Program-made: the position numbers and the translations under genes
Shown here: piece after piece, positions 34,836 through 41,593 of the stretch
Numbering within the stretch: position 1 is the stretch's first letter
Layout of the letters: every line of letters begins with the position of its first letter
Assembly (NCBI GenBank): GCA_020634395.1
Contig: JACKBU010000001.1
Span: forward strand, 248,001 to 312,000
DNA length: 64,000 nucleotides
Reading direction: 5' to 3'
Origin: Ardenticatenaceae bacterium
GTDB lineage: Bacteria; Chloroflexota; Anaerolineae; Promineifilales; Promineifilaceae
Notes under the pieces: generated by a model
What the model saw: only the letters and a program-made list of their open reading frames with translations
Told to the model about the DNA's origin: nothing
Databases searched by the model: none

Positions 34836-35045
34836 TCCGTTTAATGCTCCACAGTCTCCGTTTAACCCTCCACAACCTTCATTTAACGCTCCACAGTCCC
34901 CGTTTAACATTCCACAACCTCCGTTTAACGTCCCACAGCCTCCGTTTAACGCTCCACAGTCTCCGTTTAATCCTCCACAGCCTCCGTTTAACGCTCCACA
35001 GTCTCCGTTTAACGCTCCACAGTCTCCGTTTAATCCTCCACAACC
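34836..35045. repeat. Tandem array of ten 21-bp units
   Basis: Ten consecutive units of the type TCCGTTTAACGCTCCACAGT+C, with units alternating between ...CACAGTC and ...CACAACC/CACAGCC endings. It lies between the VOC gene and the convergent quinone oxidoreductase, just after a GGAACGAGGAACG word repeat. The period is divisible by 3, so it opens a reading with LRLTLHS repeats, which I do not regard as a gene. Confidence 0.95.
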
Positions 35046-35067
35046 CTATTCGCTATGTTTGCAGGTT

Positions 35068-35168
35068 GATGGATAGGACGCGGATAAACGCGGATGCGGC
35101 CGATTTTCGCGGATAAAAACGAACCCTATCCGTGTATATCCGCCGCATCCGTGAAAATCCGCGTCCCA
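35068..35168. repeat. CGCGGAT-word inverted repeat, related to 29907-29999
   Basis: The left arm has GGACGCGGATAAACGCGGAT and the right arm ATCCGTGAAAATCCGCGTCC; the pair can form a long imperfect stem. It sits between the 21-bp array and the 3' end of the quinone oxidoreductase gene. Confidence 0.8.
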
Positions 35169-35260
35169 TTTCTTAAAAGGCCAACATAGTGCTCTACTTA
35201 TTGCGCTGCCAACACCCCGAACAAACCTCCGGCCGCGCCGCAGTTAAAAATTCTTCTCCC

Positions 35261-36241
35261 TCACTCCCCCACTACCAAAACCACCTTGCCCACATTCTTA
35301 TTCTGCGCCACATATTCATGCGCCTGCTGCGCCTGCGCAATCGCAAACGTCCGGTCAATGATCGGCCGCAGCGCCCCGGCCCGCAGCCCCGGCCAAAACC
35401 GCTCCGTAAACTGCTGCGTAATGGCGATTTTTTCCGCCAACGGCCGTGTCCGCAACGTCGACCCCACAATCTTCAACCGCTTACCCAGCAGCAGGCCCGT
35501 ATTCATCTCCCCCTGCACCCCGCCCAGCGTGCCAATATTCACCAGCCGTCCAAAGCGGCGCAGGCTGCGCACATTGCGCTCCAGGTAAGACCCGCCCACC
35601 GGGTCCAGAATCACGTCCACCCCTTCGCCGTGGGTGGCGGTGGAAACGGCCGTTACAAAATCCTCCGCCTTGTAATCAATCGCCACCTCCGCCCCCAACG
35701 CCCGGCAGCTGGCCAGCTTCTCCGCCGAGGCCGTCACCAGCACGCGCGCCCCCGCCGCCCGCGCCAGTTGGATGGCCGCCGTGCCCACCCCGCTCGCCCC
35801 GGCGTGAATCAGCACCGCTTCCCCCTCTTGCAGCCCGCCTTCCCAAAAGAGATTGATAAACGCGGTGAACCACACCTCGGGAACGGCCGTGCCCATCACA
35901 AACGTCCACTCATCCGGCAGCCGCATCAGCATTCCGGCCGGCACGGCCGCCTGTTCGGCATAGCCGCCGCCCAGCAGCAGCGCGCACACCCGGTCGCCGG
36001 GCTGCCAGCCGCGCACGTTTGGGCCAACGGCCGTAACCACCCCGGCCATCTCCAGCCCTAAAATCTCACTGGCTCCTGGCGGGGGCGGGTAATTGCCTCT
36101 GGCCTGCGACAGATCAGCGCGATTAACGGCCGTGGCCCGCACCGCCACCAGCACCTCATCCGGCCCATATGCCACATCCGCCACCTCTCGCCAGACCAGT
36201 TCCGGCTCCCCTTTTGTCCCTTCAACCACAATTGCTTTCAT
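35261..36241 (-). CDS. NAD(P)H:quinone oxidoreductase, zeta-crystallin/PIG3-like MDR
   Basis: A 326-residue medium-chain dehydrogenase without the catalytic zinc ligands. Marks: MKAIVVEGTKGEPELVWREV, RATAVNRADLSQARGNYPPPPGAS, LGLEMAGVV, and the cofactor motif HAGASGVGTAAIQLARAAG. Closest in pattern to PIG3-type quinone oxidoreductases (TP53I3-like). The ATG at 36241 fits the family start; an extension to 36289 is unsupported. Confidence 0.93.
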   Translation of the reverse strand: MKAIVVEGTKGEPELVWREVADVAYGPDEVLVAVRATAVNRADLSQARGNYPPPPGASEILGLEMAGVVTAVGPNVRGWQPGDRVCALLLGGGYAEQAAVPAGMLMRLPDEWTFVMGTAVPEVWFTAFINLFWEGGLQEGEAVLIHAGASGVGTAAIQLARAAGARVLVTASAEKLASCRALGAEVAIDYKAEDFVTAVSTATHGEGVDVILDPVGGSYLERNVRSLRRFGRLVNIGTLGGVQGEMNTGLLLGKRLKIVGSTLRTRPLAEKIAITQQFTERFWPGLRAGALRPIIDRTFAIAQAQQAHEYVAQNKNVGKVVLVVGE

Positions 36242-36369
36242 TTCATCACATCCTCTGCAAAAAATGGCACTCACGTGCCATTCCGCCAACCATTGGGTAC
36301 ACTAATCGGGTCATCATCACAAGGAATACAACAACTGTATTCTACCCAACTAAAAGGAGACATTCACCC

Positions 36370-36918
36370 ATGTCGCAACGTGAAACATACATGGTTCAGA
36401 TCGCGGGCATCGTGCGCCATTTGCCGCTGTTTGAAGTCGCGCCTGGCGTGCGCATTGCCATCTTCAACATGCTCGGCGACACCAACGTCGTCAAAGCCGC
36501 CGCCGCCGCCCTGGCCGAACGCCTCAAGAACACCGAAGCGCAGGTCCTGGTAACGGCCGAAGCCAAAAGCATCCCCCTGATCTATGAAATGAGCGCCCTG
36601 ATGGGCCTGCCCTACGTCGTCCTGCGCAAATCATATAAATCCTACATGGGCAACGCCCTGGAAGCGGAGACCATCTCCATCACCACCGGCAAGCCGCAGC
36701 ACCTCTACATGGACGAGAAAGATCAAGCCTTGGTAACGAACAAGCAAGTCATTCTGGTCGATGATGTCGTCAGCACCGGCAGCACCCTGGAAGGCATGGA
36801 GATGCTCTGCCAGCAGGCCAACGCCACCGTCAGCCGCGTCGCGGCCGTCTTCACCGAAGGCGATACGGACTGGTCGCATATCGTCGCCCTCGGCAACCTG
36901 CCCGTTTTCACGGAGTGA
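36370..36918 (+). CDS. Phosphoribosyltransferase (adenine PRTase-like)
   Basis: A 183-residue type I PRTase. The PRPP-binding motif VILVDDVVSTGSTLEGM is clear; VLVTAEAKSIPLIYEMSALM and YVVLRKSYKSYM match the adenine phosphoribosyltransferase pattern. It would salvage a purine base to its nucleotide, or act as a regulator like PurR; the base is not certain. AAAAGGAGA precedes the ATG at 36370. It runs divergently from the quinone oxidoreductase. Confidence 0.85.
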   Translation: MSQRETYMVQIAGIVRHLPLFEVAPGVRIAIFNMLGDTNVVKAAAAALAERLKNTEAQVLVTAEAKSIPLIYEMSALMGLPYVVLRKSYKSYMGNALEAETISITTGKPQHLYMDEKDQALVTNKQVILVDDVVSTGSTLEGMEMLCQQANATVSRVAAVFTEGDTDWSHIVALGNLPVFTE

Positions 36919-36919
36919 A

Positions 36920-36964
36920 ATAGTGTTGGGGTGTTCAGGTGTTTAAGTGGTCAGGTGTGTGAGG
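36920..36964. repeat. Left arm of inverted repeat flanking the four-helix-bundle gene
   Basis: Contains GTGTTCAGGTGTTTAAGTGG and further GGTGT words. Its complement is repeated at 37357-37398, and a solo version is at 51740-51803. Confidence 0.8.
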
Positions 36965-36975
36965 AAGGAGGGGCA

Positions 36976-37353
36976 GTGGGGTTATTTACGCGATTTGAAG
37001 AAATACGGGCATGGCAGGAAGCGAGAGCTTTGACCCGGCAAATGTATGTTTTGAGTGATTCCGGGAAGTTTCGTCATGACTTTGGCCTGCGTGATCAAAT
37101 CAGGCGCGCGGCGGTGTCTGCCATGACAAACATTGCTGAAGGCTATGACTGCGAATCACCTAAAGAGTTTGCGCGATTCTTAGAAATCGCCCGCCGCTCA
37201 GCAGTCGAAGTGCAATCGCTGCTATACGTAGCCCTCGATGCAGGTTACGTCACACAAGAAACATTTCAGACTCACATAAAACAAGCCCAAAGCGTGCAAA
37301 AACTCATCGGGGGCCTCCGCCACGCAGTACTCAAACGCATCCAAACCCCCTAA
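36976..37353 (+). CDS. Four-helix-bundle protein of the 23S rRNA intervening-sequence (IVS) family
   Basis: A 125-residue helical protein: RFEEIRAWQEARALTRQMYVL, FGLRDQIRRAAVSAMTNIAEGYDCES, FARFLEIARRSAVEVQSLLYVALDAGY. This is the S23/IVP family, first seen as an ORF inside 23S rRNA intervening sequences and also found elsewhere; its function is unknown. GTG 36976 is chosen because GAGGAAGGAG lies 5 nt upstream; a GTG at 36931 would read through the repeat. Inverted repeats lie on both sides, as with IVS elements, but here outside rRNA. Confidence 0.9.
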   Translation: MGLFTRFEEIRAWQEARALTRQMYVLSDSGKFRHDFGLRDQIRRAAVSAMTNIAEGYDCESPKEFARFLEIARRSAVEVQSLLYVALDAGYVTQETFQTHIKQAQSVQKLIGGLRHAVLKRIQTP

Positions 37354-37356
37354 TTA

Positions 37357-37398
37357 CCTAAGCACCTAAACACCTGAACACCTAAACACCTAAACACC
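37357..37398. repeat. Right arm of inverted repeat flanking the four-helix-bundle gene
   Basis: Contains AAACACCTGAACACCTAAAC and further ACACCTAA words, complementary to 36920-36964. It begins within 5 nt of the gene stop and ends just before hyuB. Confidence 0.8.
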
Positions 37399-37405
37399 CA
37401 ATCCC

Positions 37406-39088
37406 ATGAACATTCCCTCCCCCGCCTCTCTTTCGATTTTTCGCCATCTTTTTTCGTCGGTGGCGGAAGAGATGGGGGTAACGCTGGGGCGGGCGGCTTA
37501 CAGCCCCAACATCAAAGAGCGATTGGATTTTAGCTGCGCGGTGTTTTTGGGCGACGGCCGTCTCCTCGCCCAGGCCGCCCACATTCCCGTTCATCTGGGA
37601 GCCATGCCCGCCTCCGTCCAGGCCGCCATCGCCCAATGCGCCCCCTTCCACCCCGGCGACGTCGTCATCCTCAACGATCCCTACCAGGGTGGCAACCACC
37701 TCCCCGACATCACCCTCGTCTCCCCCATCTTCATCGCCACTCCAATCTCCAGTCTCCAGTCTCCAGTCTCTAATCCCCTGACTCCCCACTTCTTCGTCGC
37801 CAGCCGCGCCCACCACGCCGACGTGGGCGGCATGTCGCCCGGCTCCATGCCCCTGTCCAGCGAGATTTTCCAGGAAGGCATCATCATCCCGCCCATCAAA
37901 CTGGTGGAAGCAGGCCAGCGCAACGAAGCAGTCTGGCAGCTCATTCTGCGCAACGTGCGCACGCCTGCCGAGCGGGACGGCGACCTGGCGGCGCAAACGG
38001 CCGCGCACGCCATCGGCGCCCGGCGGCTGCAAGAGATTGTGGCCCGCTACGGCCTGCCCGATACCCTGGCTCACGCCGACGCACTGATCGCCTACGCCGC
38101 CCGCATGACCCGCGCTGCGGTGGCCCAGATACCCAACGGCCGTTTCACCTTCACCGACTACCTGGACGACGATGGGCAAACGGCCGTGCCTATTTGCGCC
38201 GCCATCACCATCGCCGGGGAGCAGATGGACGTGGATTTTAGCGGGACGGGCACGGCCGTTTCCGGCAACCTCAATGCCGTACCGGCCATCGTGCAGTCGG
38301 CCGTGGCCTACTGCCTGCGCTGCGTGGCCCTGGCCCTCCTGCAAACCGATTTGCCCATGAACGAAGGAGCGTTTGCCCCCCTCACCCTGCACATCCCGCC
38401 CGGCAGCCTGCTGGACCCCCACCCGCCGCACGCCGTCGCCGCCGGCAACGTGGAAACCTCCCAGCGGCTTGTGGATGTGGTCTTCGGCGCGCTGGCCCAG
38501 GCGCTGCCCAATCTCATCCCCGCCGCCAGCCAGGGCACGATGAACAATCTCACCTTTGGCGGGTCCTTGAGTGACCAGGTGACAAGGTGGCCAGGTGACA
38601 AGGTGACAGTCACCCCATCACCCGCTCACCCGATCACCCCTTCAACGTTCGCTTATTACGAAACCATCGGCGGCGGCGCGGGCGCCGGGCCGCAGGGCGA
38701 CGGCGCGTCGGGGGTACATGTGCATATGAGCAATACCCGCAACACGCCCGTGGAGGCGCTGGAATATGCCTTTCCGCTGCGCGTGGAGGCGTATGCGCTG
38801 CGCGCGGGATCGGGGGGCAACGGCCGTCATCGGGGCGGCGACGGCCTGATCCGTACCATCGAATTTCTAACGCCGGTTACCGTCAGCGTGCTTAGCGAGC
38901 GGCGAGAGCGAACACCCTATGGGCTGCAAGGCGGCCAGCCGGGGTACACCGGTCGCAACATGCTCATTCATCAAGGCCAGGAAAGGCTGCTGCCGGGCAA
39001 ATTCACCCTGCGCCTGCAAGCAGGCGACAAACTGCGCCTGGAGACGCCCGGCGGCGGCGGCTGGGGCGCGCCAGATACGGCCGAATAG
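37406..39088 (+). CDS. Hydantoinase B/oxoprolinase-type protein HyuB
   Basis: A 560-residue protein of the HyuB family, the partner subunit of N-methylhydantoinase, acetophenone carboxylase or 5-oxoprolinase. Family motifs: RAAYSPNIKERLDFSCAVF, ILNDPYQGGNHLPDITLV, FFVASRAHHADVGGMSPGSMP, VDFSGTGTAVSGNLNAVPAI, GTMNNLTFGG, YYETIGGGAGAGPQGDGASG. The usual HyuA subunit is missing here. Two stretches (about 112-130 and 388-413) do not belong to the family pattern; they coincide with palindromic DNA repeats and look like in-frame insertions. Whether the enzyme is active is uncertain. Confidence 0.9.
   Translation: MNIPSPASLSIFRHLFSSVAEEMGVTLGRAAYSPNIKERLDFSCAVFLGDGRLLAQAAHIPVHLGAMPASVQAAIAQCAPFHPGDVVILNDPYQGGNHLPDITLVSPIFIATPISSLQSPVSNPLTPHFFVASRAHHADVGGMSPGSMPLSSEIFQEGIIIPPIKLVEAGQRNEAVWQLILRNVRTPAERDGDLAAQTAAHAIGARRLQEIVARYGLPDTLAHADALIAYAARMTRAAVAQIPNGRFTFTDYLDDDGQTAVPICAAITIAGEQMDVDFSGTGTAVSGNLNAVPAIVQSAVAYCLRCVALALLQTDLPMNEGAFAPLTLHIPPGSLLDPHPPHAVAAGNVETSQRLVDVVFGALAQALPNLIPAASQGTMNNLTFGGSLSDQVTRWPGDKVTVTPSPAHPITPSTFAYYETIGGGAGAGPQGDGASGVHVHMSNTRNTPVEALEYAFPLRVEAYALRAGSGGNGRHRGGDGLIRTIEFLTPVTVSVLSERRERTPYGLQGGQPGYTGRNMLIHQGQERLLPGKFTLRLQAGDKLRLETPGGGGWGAPDTAE
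37737..37790 (+). repeat. In-frame insertion of the CCAGTCTCCAATC repeat family in hyuB
   Basis: The DNA reads as repeated CTCCAGT words and encodes SSLQSPVSNPLTP between the family blocks ending in LVSPIF and beginning FFVASRAHH. The same words form intergenic repeats at 26811, 40499 and 58587. Confidence 0.75.
38570..38644 (+). repeat. In-frame insertion of a GGTGACAAGGTGACC-type repeat in hyuB
   Basis: Repeated AGGTGACAAGGTG words followed by TCACCCCATCACCC make an inverted repeat. It encodes DQVTRWPGDKVTVTPSPAHP between the family blocks GTMNNLTFGG and YYETIGGGAGA. Confidence 0.75.
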
Positions 39089-39189
39089 GTAACATCACCT
39101 ATTCTTTATCCTCAATACTACGCCTATAATTTGGGGAGGTAGCCTGGTCCAGACCCGGCAGTAAACCAATTTAGCATTGAGGGAAAACC

Positions 39190-40497
39190 ATGTCGGTGAA
39201 TCCAGACAGCAAACATGAACTGGCTAAAGCGCAATTGTGGCTGGCCGAGAAAATAGAAGCCTCGCTGGCCGAGAAAACGGCCGTAACCCGCGACCCCCAA
39301 ACCATTCAGCTCATCCGCGAGCGCTATGAGATGGCGCGCAAACACGCCCGCATCAACATCCCACCCAACCAGGAAGCCGCTTTCTTTAACGGTCTGGTGG
39401 ATGAAATCGTGGGCTTCGGCCCACTGGAACCGCTCCTGGGCGATGAAACCATCACCGAAGTCATGGTCAACCGCTCAGACCTCGTGTACATCGAGCGCCA
39501 GGGCAAAATGATCGAAACCGACGTGCAATTTGTCAACGATGGGCACATTGAACGTGTCATCAACAAAATCATCAAGCCCCTCGGCCGTGTCGCTAACCAC
39601 GAAAACCCACTGGTAGACGCCCGCCTCCCAGATGGCTCCCGCGTCAACGCTGTCGTCGCCCCTTGTGCTATCGACGGACCCAACATCACCATTCGCAAAT
39701 TTTCTAAGACGCCTTTTGGCATTCAAGACCTCATCAATTTTGGCAGCCTCAGCGAGGACATGGCCGAGTTTTTGCGCGCCTGTGTCGTTTCCAAGCTGAA
39801 TGTCGTCGTCTCTGGCGGCACCGGCTCCGGCAAAACTACCCTGCTCAACGTGCTCTCCAGCTTCATCCCCGACCAGGATCGCATCGTCACTATCGAAGAT
39901 GCTGCCGAACTAAACCTGTCGCAGCGGCATGTGGTGCGCCTGGAAACGAAAAAACCGACCCGCCGCGGCGACACCGAAGTCTCCATCCGCGATCTGGTCA
40001 TCAACTCGCTGCGTATGCGGCCAGAGCGCATCGTCGTCGGCGAGTGCCGCGGCGGTGAGGCACTGGACATGCTGCAAGCGATGAACACGGGCCACGACGG
40101 CAGCCTGACCACCGTGCACGCCAACAGCCCGCGTGACACTATCTCCCGCCTGGAAACTCTGGTGCTGATGGCCGGCATGGACCTGCCGCTGACGGTGGTT
40201 CGGAAACAAATTGTGTCGGCCATTGACTTGATCGTGCAGCAGGAACGCCTGCGTGACGGCAGCCGCAAACTCACCGCCATCACCGAGCTGACCGGCCTGG
40301 AAGGTGAAACGCCGGTGATGCAAGACATCTTCAAGTTTTCTGAACTGGGTGAACGAGATGGCAAGGTAATTGGCGAATTTGTGCCCGGCGGCGGTCGGCC
40401 GATGGTGGAGCACCGGCTGAAGATCTACGGCTTTAACCTGCCCGCCTCCATGTTTATGACCTCCAGCAGCCGGGCTGCCCAACAGCGCCGCCGCTAA
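39190..40497 (+). CDS. cpaF: CpaF/TadA-type secretion ATPase, orphan
   Basis: A 435-residue type II/IV secretion ATPase of the CpaF/TadA family, which powers Flp/Tad pilus assembly. It has VDEIVGFGPLEPLL, ARLPDGSRVNAV, Walker A SGGTGSGKTTLLN, the Asp box DRIVTIEDAAEL, RMRPERIVVGECRGGEALDMLQAMNTGH with Walker B, and the His box TVHANSPRDTISRLE. Other tad/cpa genes (tadB, tadC, prepilin, cpaE) are not adjacent. GAGGGA lies before the ATG and TATAAT near 39125. Confidence 0.95.
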   Translation: MSVNPDSKHELAKAQLWLAEKIEASLAEKTAVTRDPQTIQLIRERYEMARKHARINIPPNQEAAFFNGLVDEIVGFGPLEPLLGDETITEVMVNRSDLVYIERQGKMIETDVQFVNDGHIERVINKIIKPLGRVANHENPLVDARLPDGSRVNAVVAPCAIDGPNITIRKFSKTPFGIQDLINFGSLSEDMAEFLRACVVSKLNVVVSGGTGSGKTTLLNVLSSFIPDQDRIVTIEDAAELNLSQRHVVRLETKKPTRRGDTEVSIRDLVINSLRMRPERIVVGECRGGEALDMLQAMNTGHDGSLTTVHANSPRDTISRLETLVLMAGMDLPLTVVRKQIVSAIDLIVQQERLRDGSRKLTAITELTGLEGETPVMQDIFKFSELGERDGKVIGEFVPGGGRPMVEHRLKIYGFNLPASMFMTSSSRAAQQRRR

Positions 40498-40498
40498 A

Positions 40499-40570
40499 GA
40501 AGAGATTGGAGATTGGAGGTTAGCAGACTGAGCAGTCTCCAATCTCTAGTCCCCAGTCTCCCATTCCCCA
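40499..40570. repeat. GGAGATTGGAGGTTAG / AGTCTCCAATCTC inverted repeat
   Basis: Starts right after the cpaF stop. The arms AGAGATTGGAGATTGGAG and CAGTCTCCAATCTC pair to give a stem. Same family as 26811, 37737 and 58587; probably a transcript-end stem. Confidence 0.85.
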
Positions 40571-40654
40571 CTCCCTTAACGCCAACAAAGTATTTTGCCC
40601 AGCATACGGCCGTCATTGCTGCCCACCGCCAAACTGCGCTACAATTCCGCCGCC

Positions 40655-41593
40655 ATGAGACAAACCGGAATTGTTTTGATATGGATACTGGTGGGCCTGG
40701 TTTTAGCCGGCTGCCGCCCGGCTGAAGCTGCGGCGGGCACGGCCGTTTCGCCGACAGCCGCGCGCGTATTACCCACAACCGGGCCAGCAACGGCCGTACC
40801 CACCCTCCGGCCCAGCGCCACCGCAGCCACGGCCGTCAATGCCATCGCCCAGGCAGCACCGGCTACGCCCACCCTCATCCCCACCTCAACCTCCACGGCC
40901 ACACCCGCGGCCACCGCCACCCCGACGACAACGCCTACCGCTACCCCCATTCCGGCCTGCACTCAGCGCATGGCTCAGGATGACCTGCTCACCCTGGTCA
41001 CGCTGACTTACGGCCTCAGCCGCGATTACGCCCCGCAAGACCTGGTCCCGCTGAGCGATTATTTCCCGGTGGACGTAACCCTGGGCTATCCCACCGAGAT
41101 CCGCGAGGTCGCCATTGGGCCGCTGGTCGACATGGTCACGGCCATGCAAGAAGCAGGCCTGCAGCCGCAAATCATTTCTGGCTACCGCAGTTACTACGCG
41201 CAAAGTGTGGCTTTCGGCAAGTGGCTGGAGCAAAATCCGGACAGCGCCACCATCGTCAGCGCGCCGCCGGGCCACAGCGAACACCAGTTGGGCACGGCCG
41301 TTGACTTTGGCTCCCCAGAACTGGCGGACGTCGTCGGCGAGCCGGACATTGAGTTTCACACCTACTTTTTTAAGACCAGCGAAGGTGCCTGGCTGCTGGA
41401 AAACGCCCATCGCTACGGCTTTACCCTCAGTTACACGCGCGAAACGTTTGAACTGACCGGTCTTTATTACGAGCCGTGGCATTATCGTTATGTTGGTGTG
41501 GAGATGGCTACCCACCTCAAGGAACTGGGCCAGACACTTACCCAGTATCAACTCGCTAACCAACCTGAACCGTGCATTCCGGAGCAGCCATGA
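40655..41593 (+). CDS. Lipoprotein D-alanyl-D-alanine carboxypeptidase, VanY/M15B family
   Basis: A 312-residue protein with signal peptide and lipobox LAGC, a long Thr/Pro/Ala-rich linker (to about residue 105), then an M15B peptidase domain. The zinc site is visible in SGYRSYYAQ, GHSEHQLGTAVDFG (His, Asp) and YEPWHYRYVG (Glu, His). It trims the terminal D-Ala from peptidoglycan stems outside the membrane. TACAAT lies 9 nt before the ATG with no Shine-Dalgarno. The stop overlaps the capA start. Confidence 0.93.
   Translation: MRQTGIVLIWILVGLVLAGCRPAEAAAGTAVSPTAARVLPTTGPATAVPTLRPSATAATAVNAIAQAAPATPTLIPTSTSTATPAATATPTTTPTATPIPACTQRMAQDDLLTLVTLTYGLSRDYAPQDLVPLSDYFPVDVTLGYPTEIREVAIGPLVDMVTAMQEAGLQPQIISGYRSYYAQSVAFGKWLEQNPDSATIVSAPPGHSEHQLGTAVDFGSPELADVVGEPDIEFHTYFFKTSEGAWLLENAHRYGFTLSYTRETFELTGLYYEPWHYRYVGVEMATHLKELGQTLTQYQLANQPEPCIPEQP

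Noticed and set aside
34751..35116. Open frame of 121 codons with LRLTLHS repeats
   Set aside because: It is the translation of the 21-bp tandem array, whose period is a multiple of 3; no ribosome site or family.
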